DNA of 64,000 bases from Deferribacteres bacterium (GCA_020633655.1 JACKDF010000006.1:310001-374000); one strand, 5' to 3'. Positions 9,790 to 19,198 are shown, numbered from the stretch's first letter. Program-made: numbers and translations. Notes: a model not told the origin generated them from the sequence alone.

Positions 9790-10104
9790 ATGTACGCTGT
9801 AGTTGAGGTCGGCGGAAAACAATACACGGTTGAAAAAGACATGAAAATTATTACCGAGAAGATAGCCGGTAAGTCTGGTGATGCTATTGAGCTCGACCGT
9901 GTTCTCATGTGTGTAGATGGAGACGATGTTAAGGTTGGGCAACCAGTACTTGATGGAGTCGTAGTCAAAGCAACAATTGAAGATGAATTTCGCGGTGCAA
10001 AAGTCCTTGTTTTTAAAAAGAAACGCCGCAAAGGATATCGTGTAAAAAATGGTCATCGCCAAGATCAAATGGCTCTACGCATTAATGAAATTTCTGTCTC
10101 GTGA
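9790..10104 (+). CDS. rplU: 50S ribosomal protein L21
   Basis: A 104-residue ribosomal protein with the family start MYAVVEVGGKQYTV and the C-terminal KKKRRKGYRVKNGHRQ rRNA-binding block. A GAAGGAG ribosome binding site precedes the ATG. It is paired with rpmA 40 bases downstream, as is usual. Confidence 0.98.
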   Translation: MYAVVEVGGKQYTVEKDMKIITEKIAGKSGDAIELDRVLMCVDGDDVKVGQPVLDGVVVKATIEDEFRGAKVLVFKKKRRKGYRVKNGHRQDQMALRINEISVS

Positions 10105-10144
10105 AGTAAATAATTTAAATTTAACATAAACGAAGGAGCGTGTC

Positions 10145-10399
10145 ATGGCTCATAAGAAGGGTGTGGGCAGTTCGAAAAACGGTCGTGATTCGAATCCCCA
10201 ATATCTTGGTGTCAAGCGGTTTGATGGCCAGCTTGTGACTGCGGGTAGTATTTTAGTCCGTCAACGGGGTACCCGAATACATCCGGGTGAAAATGTTAAA
10301 AAAGGACGCGATGATACATTGTTTGCCATTATTGATGGCGCTGTAAAGTTTGAGCGAAAAGGCCGTTCACGAAAAGTGGTCAGTGTTTTTTCAAAGTAG
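10145..10399 (+). CDS. rpmA: 50S ribosomal protein L27
   Basis: An 84-residue ribosomal protein starting MAHKKGVGSSKNGRDSNPQY, with the conserved VRQRGTRIHPGENV centre. The N terminus begins directly with the mature form, without the cleavable leader seen in Firmicutes. AAGGAG lies just before the ATG. A terminator follows at once. Confidence 0.98.
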   Translation: MAHKKGVGSSKNGRDSNPQYLGVKRFDGQLVTAGSILVRQRGTRIHPGENVKKGRDDTLFAIIDGAVKFERKGRSRKVVSVFSK

Positions 10400-10401
10400 A
10401 G

Positions 10402-10438
10402 AAAAAAGCCAGAAGATTCGAATCTTTCTGGCTTTTTT
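10402..10438 (+). terminator. Intrinsic terminator after rpmA
   Basis: An A-rich arm AAAAAAGCCAGAAGATT pairs with AATCTTTCTGGCTTTTTT, with one bulged base and a very short loop, and ends in a T run 3 bases after the rpmA stop codon. The symmetric A/T flanks would allow it to work in both directions, but the genes on both sides run forward. Confidence 0.9.
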
Positions 10439-10653
10439 ATTAATTAATAACTGCTATAGAATTACTTAATTTGTATTAAAGGTAAAGTTCAGTTATTTTA
10501 ATAGTGAATGATGATCCAGTTGATACCAACAGTAATAATGACAGTACATCTTCCCTTCGTCCGAAATTTCATTTAACGTCAGTGATCAGGTAATCCTCGC
10601 TTTAAAAATGAAATGGAAGAACATGGTTTAATCTTTTATAAAGAGGAGTTTAT

Positions 10654-11577
10654 ATGAAGATAAGTGTAATCGGTGCAGGAAATGTGGGTGCAACATGTGC
10701 TCAACGAGTCGCTGAAAAAGAATTGGCGAACGAGGTGGTTCTTGTTGATATTATCGATGGTGTTCCTCAGGGTAAAGGTCTGGATATGTGGGAATCGGCT
10801 CCAGTAGAAGGATTTGATACTCGCATAATTGGAACAAATGGCTACGAAGAAACAAAAGATTCGAGTGTTGTTATCATCACCGCGGGTCTTGCTCGTAAGC
10901 CTGGAATGAGCCGTGATGATTTGCGCGACAGTAACGCGGGCATCGTAAAAGGTATTTCTGAACAAGTTGCTAAATATTCACCAAATGCGAAGGTTATCCT
11001 AGTTACCAATCCACTCGACGTTATGACGTATGTGGCATTTAAAACAACTGGCTTTAAACCACAAAATGTTTTCGGACAAGCAGGGGTGCTCGATACGGCA
11101 CGTTATCGCACATTCCTATCGATGGAATTGGGAATATCTGTAAGAGACATTCAGGCCATGGTTCTTGGTGGACACGGCGATGATATGGTACCATTACTGA
11201 GTTATACCACAGTTTCCGGTATTCCGATCACGCAACTCGTTCCGCAAGAACGTCTCGATGAAATCGTTGACCGAACTCGCAAAGGTGGTGGCGAAATAGT
11301 TAAATACTTGAAAACTGGTAGTGCATACTATGCCCCGTCCGCTGCAGCAGTGGAAATGGCAGAAGCAGTAGTACGCGACAAAAAACGCTTGTTACCATGC
11401 AGTGCCTGGTTGACTGGTGAATTTGGGATTAAAGATACCTATGCTGGCGTACCTGTCATTCTTGGCAAAGATGGCGTCGAAAAGATTGTTGAAATCGAAT
11501 TAAGTAATAATGAAAAAGCAATGCTTAATGCCTCTGCAAACTCTGTTAAAGAAAATATAGCACAATTAAATATTTAA
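10654..11577 (+). CDS. mdh: Malate dehydrogenase (LDH-like type)
   Basis: A 307-residue NAD-dependent enzyme that interconverts malate and oxaloacetate in the TCA cycle. It shows the Rossmann start ISVIGAGNVGATCA, an Asp (LVDI) at the end of strand 2 that selects NAD, the substrate-binding R in GLARKPGMSRDDL, TNPLDVMTYV, and the catalytic His in LGGHGDDMVP. Length fits the LDH-like MDH group (about 310 residues). An AGAGGAG ribosome binding site precedes the ATG. It appears to be a single-gene unit, bounded by terminators on both sides. Confidence 0.97.
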   Translation: MKISVIGAGNVGATCAQRVAEKELANEVVLVDIIDGVPQGKGLDMWESAPVEGFDTRIIGTNGYEETKDSSVVIITAGLARKPGMSRDDLRDSNAGIVKGISEQVAKYSPNAKVILVTNPLDVMTYVAFKTTGFKPQNVFGQAGVLDTARYRTFLSMELGISVRDIQAMVLGGHGDDMVPLLSYTTVSGIPITQLVPQERLDEIVDRTRKGGGEIVKYLKTGSAYYAPSAAAVEMAEAVVRDKKRLLPCSAWLTGEFGIKDTYAGVPVILGKDGVEKIVEIELSNNEKAMLNASANSVKENIAQLNI

Positions 11578-11587
11578 GATTCTTTCA

Positions 11588-11622
11588 AATAGATTCCATC
11601 ATATCCCGTGGTGGAGTCTATT
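11588..11622 (+). terminator. Likely terminator after mdh
   Basis: Arms AATAGATTCCATCA (11588-11601) and TGGTGGAGTCTATT (11609-11622) pair over 14 positions if two G-U pairs are allowed, around a 7-base loop. TTCTTGTCTTCC follows. It sits 11 bases after the stop codon. Confidence 0.75.
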
Positions 11623-11765
11623 TTCTTGTCTTCCGTTCTTCCCAACTTTCCTCTATTTCATTGTGGCATTTTGTCGATGCCATATCTGCTAATGTTGCTT
11701 CCAAATTTATCTATTAAGAAATAATTTTTGTTAACAATAACTATGCCACTCGATCTAAAATCGCC

Positions 11766-11794
11766 TTGACATAGAAATGCGATTGTTCTATATT
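11766..11794 (+). promoter_or_regulatory. Sigma-70 promoter for the gatC-kdsB-pyrG envelope operon
   Basis: A perfect -35 box TTGACA (11766-11771), a 17-base spacer and a -10 box TATATT (11789-11794). The predicted start of transcription is near 11801, about 38 bases before the gatC ATG. This is the best housekeeping-type promoter in the window and is placed right after the mdh terminator. Confidence 0.8.
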
Positions 11795-11838
11795 ACGCCT
11801 TCAATTACCATACGATGAACCTAAAAAGATAAATCAAT

Positions 11839-12129
11839 ATGAGCATTACAATTGAAGATGTAAGACGTACAGCGAAGCTTGCCCGCCTGGATTTTAATGA
11901 AGATGATTTGCACAATCTAACCAACGAGATGGGGGCAATTCTTGAATATGTGGAAAAATTAAATGAGCTTGATCTCAATAATATTCCCGAGACAGCCCAT
12001 GTTTTGCAACTCACCAACGTTTTTCGTGAAGATGAAGTAAAAACGGGATTATCGAACAAGGAAGCGCTGGCTAATGCCCCGAAGGCGAAACACGGCCATT
12101 TTAGCGTGCCGAAGGTTATTAGCGAATGA
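11839..12129 (+). CDS. gatC: Aspartyl/glutamyl-tRNA amidotransferase subunit C
   Basis: A 96-residue helper subunit of GatCAB, which converts Glu-tRNA(Gln) or Asp-tRNA(Asn) to the amide form. It has the family features: ITIEDVRRTAKLARLDFNED at the start, the LNELDL helix, the central IPETAHV motif and the C-terminal NAPKAKHGHFSVPKVI tail. gatA and gatB are not next to it. Its stop codon overlaps the kdsB start by an ATGA, so it is translated with the Kdo genes. Supply in this operon may simply be historical. Confidence 0.95.
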   Translation: MSITIEDVRRTAKLARLDFNEDDLHNLTNEMGAILEYVEKLNELDLNNIPETAHVLQLTNVFREDEVKTGLSNKEALANAPKAKHGHFSVPKVISE

Positions 12130-12887
12130 TTTCAAGTATCGGGATAATTCCTGCACGCTTTGCATCCACCCGTTTTCCAGGTAAACCTTTGGCTATGATC
12201 GGTGATAAGCCGATGATTCAACATGTTTATGAACGTGCTACTGAAGCAAAGTTTCTACAAAAAGTCGTTGTGGCAACCGATGATAAACGCATATTAAATG
12301 CAGTGGAAGCGTTTGGTGGCAATGTAGTCATGACGCGTACTGATCATAGGACAGGTAGTGATCGGATTGCTGAGGTTGCACAGCAAAATGATTTTGAACT
12401 CATTGTTAATATCCAGGGGGATGAACCTTTCGTGGATCCTCAAGCCCTCGATAAAACAATTCAACTCCTCATCGATTCTCCTGAGGCTGTTGTGAGCACG
12501 TTAATCGCGCCTATCAAAACGAGTGAGGATTTGCACAATCCGTCAGTTGTAAAAGTTGTTATCGGCAAAAAACAGGAAGCATTGTATTTTTCCAGAGCTA
12601 TTATTCCGTATATACGCGATGTTGCGGAGATTCATAAATGGTTGCAATACGGCCAATTCTATGAGCATGTCGGTCTCTATGTTTACCGCCGCGATATACT
12701 CATGCAATATGTGAAATGGCCCCAGGGTACGTTGGAAAAATTAGAAAATCTGGAGCAGTTGCGACTCCTGGAAAATGGATACAAAATCGTCTGTGCACAA
12801 ATTGCGAATGCAGCAATCTGCATCGATACACCCGAAGATTTAAAGCAAGCACAACAAATTTGGGAGGAACGGCGCCGTGTCCACTGA
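12126..12887 (+). CDS. kdsB: 3-deoxy-manno-octulosonate cytidylyltransferase
   Basis: A 253-residue enzyme that activates Kdo with CTP to CMP-Kdo for lipopolysaccharide inner-core synthesis. It starts with the nucleotidyltransferase motif GIIPARFASTRFPGKPL, followed by ATDDKRI, NIQGDEPFVDPQ and a YEHVGLYVYRRD block that is typical of KdsB. The start overlaps the gatC stop, and the end overlaps pyrG by 11 bases. Adjacent pyrG makes the CTP it uses, and kdsD makes its precursor. Confidence 0.96.
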   Translation: MISSIGIIPARFASTRFPGKPLAMIGDKPMIQHVYERATEAKFLQKVVVATDDKRILNAVEAFGGNVVMTRTDHRTGSDRIAEVAQQNDFELIVNIQGDEPFVDPQALDKTIQLLIDSPEAVVSTLIAPIKTSEDLHNPSVVKVVIGKKQEALYFSRAIIPYIRDVAEIHKWLQYGQFYEHVGLYVYRRDILMQYVKWPQGTLEKLENLEQLRLLENGYKIVCAQIANAAICIDTPEDLKQAQQIWEERRRVH

Positions 12888-14502
12888 AAGTCGTACAAAA
12901 TATATTTTCATCACTGGTGGTGTCGTTTCTGCGTTGGGAAAAGGAATAGCCGCTGCGTCCATCGGCAGTTTATTGCAGGCACGCGGGCTTCGGGTTACAA
13001 TGCTCAAATTCGATCCCTACATCAACGTGGACCCTGGCACGATGAGTCCGTATCAACATGGGGAAGTGTACGTTACAGATGATGGTGCGGAAACTGATCT
13101 TGACCTTGGCCACTATGAGCGCTTTCTCGATGTTGATATGACGAAGCGCAATAATGCCACTACCGGGCAGGTTTACAATGAAGTCATTGCACGGGAACGA
13201 CGTGGCGATTATTTAGGGAAAACAGTGCAAGTTATTCCCCATATCACCAATGAAATTAAAAGTCGTATTTATGCTGCCGCGAAAACGATCGATCGTTGTC
13301 AGATTCTCATCGTGGAAGTCGGAGGAACGGTTGGTGATATCGAGAGCTTACCATTTTTAGAAGCCATTCGACAGTTCTGCCTGGAAGAAGGGCAAGAAAA
13401 TACCTTTAATATCCACTTAACTTTGATTCCCTATATTAAAGCTGCTGGCGAGTTCAAAACAAAACCAACACAACATTCGGTTGGAAGGTTGCGAGAAATT
13501 GGATTGCAGCCCAATGCCTTGCTTTGTCGCAGCGAATCGCCTGTCGACAAGGAGCTCCGGGACAAAATTGGATTGTTTTGCAATGTGCGGCCAAGTCATG
13601 TCATAAACGCGCCTGATCTTGATTCCATTTATAAAATTCCGCAACGTTTTGAAGAAAATGGTTTGGGTGAAATAATAGTGAAACATCTGGGGCTTGAATG
13701 CGCGGAACCTGATCTCAAATCCTGGATTCATCTATCAGAAAAAATTGATAACGTCTCTGATGAGGTGACCATTGCTATTTGTGGCAAATACGTCGGTCTG
13801 AAAGATTCCTATAAAAGTATAATAGAAGCGTTTGTCCATTCGGGTGTAGAAAACGACGTGAAGGTCAATTTGCGCTGGGTAGATATGGAAGACGCCGAAA
13901 AAAACGGTATCGACGGCCAATTTGAAGATGTAGATGGAATGCTGATTTGTCCCGGATTTGGCAGTCGTGGTACCGAAGGAAAAATCATGTCTGCGCGTTA
14001 TGCTCGTGAAAATAAGTTGCCATTTTTCGGTATTTGCCTTGGGCTGCAATGCGCGACAATTGAGTTTGCACGCAACGTTTGTCAGTTGGAAAACGCAAAT
14101 AGTGTTGAATTTCTTGAAGCAACGCCACACCCGGTAATTGATTTGATGGAGACGCAAATTGATGTTTCGCAGATGGGTGGGACAATGCGGTTGGGCGCCT
14201 ATAAATGCAAGCTTGAAAAGGGGACAAAAGCCTATAAAGCCTACGGTCGAAGCAAAATAAGCGAGCGCCACAGGCATCGTTATGAAGTCAACAATTCTTA
14301 TGTGGAGACCCTAAAGAATCACGGTCTTACCATTGCCGGTACGAATCCGGATACCAATTTGGTGGAAGTTATCGAAATAAAAGATCATCCCTGGTTTGTT
14401 GGAGTACAATTCCATCCTGAATTGAAGTCGCGTGCATTACGCGCCCATCCACTTTTCAGGGAGTTTGTTGCCGCGGCATTGCGACATAAAGCCGCCCGAT
14501 AA
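12877..14502 (+). CDS. pyrG: CTP synthase
   Basis: A 541-residue enzyme that aminates UTP to CTP using glutamine. The N-terminal synthase domain has GGVVSALGKGIAAASIG and DPYINVDPGTMSPYQHGEV. The C-terminal glutaminase domain has the nucleophile Cys in FGICLGLQCA and the His/Glu pair in VQFHPEL. The start is GTG at 12877 inside the end of kdsB, with GGGAGG at 12862-12867. Its place between kdsB and kdsD suggests a link between CTP supply and CMP-Kdo synthesis. Confidence 0.97.
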   Translation: MSTESRTKYIFITGGVVSALGKGIAAASIGSLLQARGLRVTMLKFDPYINVDPGTMSPYQHGEVYVTDDGAETDLDLGHYERFLDVDMTKRNNATTGQVYNEVIARERRGDYLGKTVQVIPHITNEIKSRIYAAAKTIDRCQILIVEVGGTVGDIESLPFLEAIRQFCLEEGQENTFNIHLTLIPYIKAAGEFKTKPTQHSVGRLREIGLQPNALLCRSESPVDKELRDKIGLFCNVRPSHVINAPDLDSIYKIPQRFEENGLGEIIVKHLGLECAEPDLKSWIHLSEKIDNVSDEVTIAICGKYVGLKDSYKSIIEAFVHSGVENDVKVNLRWVDMEDAEKNGIDGQFEDVDGMLICPGFGSRGTEGKIMSARYARENKLPFFGICLGLQCATIEFARNVCQLENANSVEFLEATPHPVIDLMETQIDVSQMGGTMRLGAYKCKLEKGTKAYKAYGRSKISERHRHRYEVNNSYVETLKNHGLTIAGTNPDTNLVEVIEIKDHPWFVGVQFHPELKSRALRAHPLFREFVAAALRHKAAR

Positions 14503-14594
14503 GGTTGAAGAGGCGAATGAAGGCAGGTTATTTTCCATCACAAATTGGTGATAAAGTATTTTGAGTGCTGGAGCACACAGTAGAAGGACAGAAA

Positions 14595-15608
14595 GTGCAT
14601 TCGAACAATACCACAGCATCCGTACCAATTTCAAACGCGTATTCAAACGAAAAATGTATTGCTGATGCAAAACGCGTTGTGGGTATCGAGGCTGCAGCTG
14701 TGAAAGCTCTGGAAACACGCATTGGCGCAGCATTTGTCGAAGTTGTAAATCTGATGTACAATTGCAGTGGCCGAATTGTCGTAACCGGAATTGGTAAGAG
14801 TGGTATAATTGGTAAAAAACTGGCTGCGACGTTGAGCAGCACCGGCACGCCAGCCGTTTTTCTCCATGCAACAGAAGGTTTGCATGGAGATCTGGGAATG
14901 CTGCGAAGCGAGGACGTTGTTGTATGCATCTCGAAAAGTGGTAATAATAGCGAGTTTGATTTATTGATTCCCCATTTGCGTCGTATGGGAATTCGCCTGG
15001 TCGCCCTTTGTGGGAATATGCGGAGTAAATTAGCAGAAAGTTCTGATTTTGTACTTGATGTTTCAGTGAAAGAAGAAGCCTGTCCACTGGATTTAGCACC
15101 AACTGCGAGCACGACTGCTACCCTGGTGATGGGAGATGCTTTGGCTGTCGCCGTTCTCGAAAAAAGACAATTTAGCGCCGAAGATTTTGCTTTGCGCCAT
15201 CCAGCGGGAACGCTTGGTAGAAAACTGCTTTTACGGGCACAGGATTTGGCAGATAAATCACGAATTCCCGTTGTTTTTGAAGATGCCAACTTTGACGAGG
15301 TATTAACGGAAATATCCCATAAACGTTACGGGGCGACATGTGTAATTAATCCGGCTGGTATTCTGGTGGGCTTCATCACCGATGGCGATTTGCGGCGCAT
15401 ATTGCGGATAAATCCTGAACATTGGAGTATTCGCGCACGGGATATCATGACAGATAAGCCAAAGACGATAGCACCTGACACCATGGCGGTAAAAGCTCTT
15501 GAAATGATGGAAAATTTCAGTATTACGCAACTCGTTATCATTGATGAGGAGCGAAAACCCCTCGGATTAGTGCATATCCATGATTTAATAAAAGCCGGAA
15601 TAACATAA
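14595..15608 (+). CDS. kdsD: D-arabinose 5-phosphate isomerase (KpsF/GutQ family)
   Basis: The enzyme converts ribulose 5-phosphate to arabinose 5-phosphate, the first step of Kdo synthesis. It has an N-terminal SIS sugar-isomerase domain (VVTGIGKSGIIGKKLAATLS, SKSGNNSE) and two C-terminal CBS repeats (from about residue 205). GTG at 14595 is preferred, giving 337 residues, because AGAAGG at 14582-14587 is spaced correctly; an in-frame GTG at 14565 would add ten residues with no ribosome binding site. Gene context with kdsB supports the Kdo role over the sorbitol-operon GutQ role. Confidence 0.93.
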   Translation: MHSNNTTASVPISNAYSNEKCIADAKRVVGIEAAAVKALETRIGAAFVEVVNLMYNCSGRIVVTGIGKSGIIGKKLAATLSSTGTPAVFLHATEGLHGDLGMLRSEDVVVCISKSGNNSEFDLLIPHLRRMGIRLVALCGNMRSKLAESSDFVLDVSVKEEACPLDLAPTASTTATLVMGDALAVAVLEKRQFSAEDFALRHPAGTLGRKLLLRAQDLADKSRIPVVFEDANFDEVLTEISHKRYGATCVINPAGILVGFITDGDLRRILRINPEHWSIRARDIMTDKPKTIAPDTMAVKALEMMENFSITQLVIIDEERKPLGLVHIHDLIKAGIT

Positions 15609-15611
15609 AAG

Positions 15612-16526
15612 ATGTCGCGCAGGAAATCGCTGCAAAAAAGTAAAAATACGATCATTTACTGGTCGGTTTTAGTTTTGGTAAAATTTCTTCGCGCATTGCC
15701 TGAAACGATAGCTCATGGTTTCATGGCATTTATGGGGCGTCTGGCATTCCGTGTCGCTCCGGGTGAACGACGCAAAGTTCTGCATAATTTGCATTTGGTC
15801 TTTGAAAATAAATTGTCGGAAAAAGAACGTGTAAAGAAGGCGGAAGCAATTTTCGAGATGATTGCGCGAAATGGAGCGGCCGCATTACGAATTCCGAATT
15901 ACATAGAAGACGGTATCGAAAAGTGGGTGCGTATCGTTGGTATGGAGCATTTGCAAGACGCGCTCGCAAAAGGCAGGGGCGTTATCGGTTTAACCGGGCA
16001 TATCGGCTCCTGGGAATTGATGGCCGCCTACGTATCCCAACTTGGTATTCCATTGGCCGTTGTCGGAAAAAATTTATACGATAAACGCCTCGATAAATTG
16101 CTCATCGGCTGGCGTGAAGATGCAGGGATGCAAAATATTCCCCGGGATGGCGCGGCGCGCTCCATGCTGCAATGGCTAAAAAAAGGTGGTCTAATTGGCG
16201 TACTCATTGATCAGGATACAAAAGTGGAGAGCGAATTTGCACCGTTTATGGGACACCCGGCCCGTACACCGTTAGCACCCATGCTTTTGGCGCAAAGGTT
16301 GGGAGCACCAATCGTTCCAATGGCGATCCATTTGCAGGAGAATGGCAAACATGTTATCACTGTGTTGCCGGAACTTGACCTCATCCCTGATGATAAAACA
16401 GGTGCTACACGGCAAAAAAATCTGGCGCTTTGCAACCGGGCTTTGGAGCAATTAATTGCAATCGACGATCGGCAATGGGTATGGATGCACAAAAGATGGA
16501 AATCACAACCAAAAAAGAAAACCTGA
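15612..16526 (+). CDS. Lipid A late acyltransferase-like protein (LpxL/HtrB family)
   Basis: A 304-residue inner-membrane acyltransferase. A weak N-terminal membrane anchor (about residues 15-40) is followed by the catalytic HxxxxE motif in LTGHIGSWELM, then VGKNLYDKRLDKL, a DQDTK segment and APMLLAQRLGAPIVP. This is the pattern of the LpxL/LpxM family that adds secondary acyl chains to Kdo-lipid A. It starts 3 bases after the kdsD stop. Assignment to a specific acylation site cannot be made. Confidence 0.88.
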   Translation: MSRRKSLQKSKNTIIYWSVLVLVKFLRALPETIAHGFMAFMGRLAFRVAPGERRKVLHNLHLVFENKLSEKERVKKAEAIFEMIARNGAAALRIPNYIEDGIEKWVRIVGMEHLQDALAKGRGVIGLTGHIGSWELMAAYVSQLGIPLAVVGKNLYDKRLDKLLIGWREDAGMQNIPRDGAARSMLQWLKKGGLIGVLIDQDTKVESEFAPFMGHPARTPLAPMLLAQRLGAPIVPMAIHLQENGKHVITVLPELDLIPDDKTGATRQKNLALCNRALEQLIAIDDRQWVWMHKRWKSQPKKKT

Positions 16527-16560
16527 AAAGCGCCTGGTTCGTCTGTGGCGATGAAAATAA

Positions 16561-17223
16561 ATGTTTGTAGGATTATTCCGTATTTTGATGAAAAAATTGT
16601 TCACAATTTTCTGTTTATTTTTACCAGTACTCGCCTGTGAGGATTACAGCCAAAGCACCGTGCAGGAGCCAAAGGTTCCTCCACCCGATCAGGAGAGTTG
16701 GAATTCAGTCGTTGTTTTAACAACCCTGGGTCAGCGCACTGCGGTTATCAATTATAATCATATGACTCGGTATCTTAACAAAAAACAGACAAAATTTGAT
16801 GGTGGAATTATCGTCGATTTCTTTAATAAAGATGGCGAGCACAGTTCACATCTCACAGCCGAACGGGGCATTGTCTACGACACGCGACGCAATTTTGATG
16901 CTTTCGGCAATGTGATCTTTGTTTCTGATAGTGGCTCGGTCCTGCGAACAGAAGAATTGCGCTGGGATAATATCCGTGAAAAAGTCTATTCCAATGTTTT
17001 TTCGACGTTTACAACAGTAGATGGGGATACTCTCCATGGTGACAGCTTTGAATCGGATGCACGCATGCTGCATGTGAGGATAAATCAGCCCCGCGGTGTA
17101 ACACATACACAGGTTGATTTCGAAAAACTGGATAGTGACGATGAAATGTCTGATTCTACTGTGCAAGATACGGTTGCATCCGACACATCGGGCACTGTTC
17201 AATCGGGGAATTTCGAGCAGTGA
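16561..17223 (+). CDS. lptC: LptC-like LPS export lipoprotein
   Basis: A 220-residue protein with a lipobox LPVLAC near residue 26 rather than the uncleaved membrane anchor of E. coli LptC. The following region (FDGGIIVDFFNKDGEHSSHL, RNFDAFGNVIFVSDSGS, LRTEELRWD) is the beta-jellyroll signature of LptC, which passes LPS from the inner-membrane LptBFG pump to LptA. ATG codons at 16561 and 16588 are both possible; the second gives a compact signal peptide. An Asp/Ser/Thr-rich tail is unusual. It overlaps the LptA-like gene by 4 bases. Confidence 0.85.
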   Translation: MFVGLFRILMKKLFTIFCLFLPVLACEDYSQSTVQEPKVPPPDQESWNSVVVLTTLGQRTAVINYNHMTRYLNKKQTKFDGGIIVDFFNKDGEHSSHLTAERGIVYDTRRNFDAFGNVIFVSDSGSVLRTEELRWDNIREKVYSNVFSTFTTVDGDTLHGDSFESDARMLHVRINQPRGVTHTQVDFEKLDSDDEMSDSTVQDTVASDTSGTVQSGNFEQ

Positions 17224-18395
17224 AGACTTTGAAGTTTCATGCACGAATATGGCCCAGCTTTGTGCTCGTTTTCCTGGTTTTGGGTATGTTTTCGAGCATG
17301 GCTGCAAGGCAGGACCGCAAGGAGCGTTTGCGGCTTGTTCATGCGAAGGATGCTGAAAGTTATGAGAGAAATGGAAAGCTCATCCGCAAATTTGTGGGCG
17401 GCGTTGTTTTCGAGCAAGGTCAGATGAAATTATTTTGCGATGAATTGTATAATTATCATCGTGAAGAAGAATATCTGCTGCTTGGCCATGTGAGAATTCA
17501 GGATGCGGATTATAAATTGGTCGCTGATTCAGCGCAGTATTTTGCGAAAACCAAGGTTTTTCAGGCCTATGGTACAGTGCATTTGTTGTCTGATGACTCC
17601 CAATTGGATGCGAACCAGGTTACGTATTATCAAGCCGAAAAACGGGCAGTTGCTGAAAATAATGTAAAGATCGTGGATCATAAGCAACACGTCGAAATAA
17701 CCGGCCAAAAGGCAGAGCTTCAGCGGCGGCAGAACTACACAAAAATGACCGGGGAACCGGTATTGATTCAATATGATTCCACAGGGCGGGAGGAGATGCG
17801 TATCGTTGGTGAGAGTATGGAATCATTTGAACAGGGGAAAAGGTTTGAAATAAAACACGATGTAAAAATAACCCGTGACTCTACAGTAGCAACCTGCAAT
17901 TTAGCAACTTACATGTCTGAAGCCGAAACTATCGAGTTGCAGGAAAATCCGATAGCGATCAATGGACGTGACAAAATTATTGGAGAGAAAATGCTGCTGC
18001 AACTGCATGAAAAAAAATTGCAGTATATTCTCGTAACGGGTAAATCAAAATTCACTTCGCCTCCGGATTCATTAATAAAAGAACAAGTGGATGAAAACTA
18101 TCTCACGGGCCAAAGTATCCAGCTTTTTTTTGTGGACAATGAAGTGAATAAAGTACAGGTAAGTGGCACGGCAACCAGTGTGTATCATGTTGTTAATGAA
18201 AAAGGCATTTACCAGGGCGAAAATTGGGCGCAGGGCGATACGATCATCATTTCGATCGTTAATAAATCCATTGACCGAATTAAAATAAAAAGCAATCCAG
18301 GCAGTTCCCAGGGCAAATTTACACCACCGGAACTAGCGAAGGCGGATAGTGTTAAGGCCGGGAAGAAAGAAATTATAAATTCAGTGTTGCAGTAA
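17220..18395 (+). CDS. LptA/OstA-like LPS transport protein, long form
   Basis: The 391-residue periplasmic protein has a signal peptide (to about residue 31) and then repeats of the OstA beta-jellyroll strand pattern, such as VGGVVFEQGQMKLFCDEL, YLLLGHVRIQD, FQAYGTVHLLSDDSQLDANQ and AENNVKIVDHK. E. coli LptA is under 200 residues, so this is about twice as long and may form a longer periplasmic bridge within one chain. GTG at 17220 overlaps the lptC stop. LptB follows within 80 bases. The LptF, LptG and LptD genes are not in the window. Confidence 0.85.
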   Translation: MKTLKFHARIWPSFVLVFLVLGMFSSMAARQDRKERLRLVHAKDAESYERNGKLIRKFVGGVVFEQGQMKLFCDELYNYHREEEYLLLGHVRIQDADYKLVADSAQYFAKTKVFQAYGTVHLLSDDSQLDANQVTYYQAEKRAVAENNVKIVDHKQHVEITGQKAELQRRQNYTKMTGEPVLIQYDSTGREEMRIVGESMESFEQGKRFEIKHDVKITRDSTVATCNLATYMSEAETIELQENPIAINGRDKIIGEKMLLQLHEKKLQYILVTGKSKFTSPPDSLIKEQVDENYLTGQSIQLFFVDNEVNKVQVSGTATSVYHVVNEKGIYQGENWAQGDTIIISIVNKSIDRIKIKSNPGSSQGKFTPPELAKADSVKAGKKEIINSVLQ

Positions 18396-18472
18396 GGTAT
18401 GCATTATAAACGCCTTTGAATGTGATCCAGAAATTTTGAACCAGAACGTCATAATCTGAAACCATAAATTGA

Positions 18473-19198
18473 ATGATCTTAAAAGCCGAAAATTTAGTAA
18501 AGATATATGCGAAGCGACGCGTCGTCAATAACGTCAATGTTCAGGTCAGTCAGGGAGAAATCGTTGGACTTTTGGGCCCAAATGGCGCAGGAAAAACAAC
18601 GACTTTTTACATGATTACCGGCATGATTGCCCCATCCGGTGGACGCATTACTCTTGAAGACAAAGATATTACCCGATATCCAATGTACAAGCGAGCACGA
18701 TTGGGAATTGGGTACCTTGCGCAGGAAGCGTCTATTTTCCGGCAATTGACAGTGGCTGAAAATATTATGGCGATTCTGGAGACACTGCCATTGTCCCGTG
18801 CTGAACGCAAGGAACGTTTGGATGAACTGCTGAATGAGTTGTCCATTGCCCATTTAGCAAAAAGCAAAGCTTACACGCTTTCCGGTGGTGAGAGACGGCG
18901 CCTGGAAATAACTCGATCCCTGGTAACAAAACCAAAATTCATTCTGCTGGATGAGCCATTTGCTGGTGTTGATCCAATCGCAGTGGAAGACATCCAAAAT
19001 ATCGTGCATGGTTTGAAGGATAAAGGAATTGGTGTTTTGATTACCGATCACAACGTACATGAAACATTATCGATTACAGACAGAGCATATTTATTATTCG
19101 AAGGCAATGTGCTCCTTTCCGGCACAGCTGAACACCTGGCCAATGATCCGGAGGCGCGTAAATTGTACTTAGGAGATAAGTTTAAATTGGATCGATAA
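18473..19198 (+). CDS. lptB: LPS export ABC transporter ATPase LptB
   Basis: A 241-residue ABC ATPase that powers LPS extraction from the inner membrane. It has Walker A GPNGAGKTTT, the Q-loop GYLAQEASIF, the signature LSGGERRRLEI, Walker B FILLDEPFAGVDP and the H-loop ITDHNVHETL. The close match to LptB-specific surroundings (AQEASIFRQLTVAENI) makes it more than a generic ABC protein. It lies after lptC and lptA-like genes and before rpoN, an order well known in proteobacteria. Confidence 0.96.
   Translation: MILKAENLVKIYAKRRVVNNVNVQVSQGEIVGLLGPNGAGKTTTFYMITGMIAPSGGRITLEDKDITRYPMYKRARLGIGYLAQEASIFRQLTVAENIMAILETLPLSRAERKERLDELLNELSIAHLAKSKAYTLSGGERRRLEITRSLVTKPKFILLDEPFAGVDPIAVEDIQNIVHGLKDKGIGVLITDHNVHETLSITDRAYLLFEGNVLLSGTAEHLANDPEARKLYLGDKFKLDR

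Noticed and set aside
10566..10614. Inverted repeat ATTTCATTT / AAATGAAAT before mdh
   Set aside because: Short, very AT-rich and with a 31-base gap; such pairs are expected by chance in this DNA.
13735..14277. A 180-codon reverse-strand ORF inside pyrG
   Set aside because: It is opposite the conserved glutaminase domain of CTP synthase and has no features of its own.
14528..15289. A 253-codon reverse-strand ORF inside kdsD
   Set aside because: It lies fully opposite a clear SIS-CBS gene, has low-complexity Ser/Arg content and no recognisable domain.
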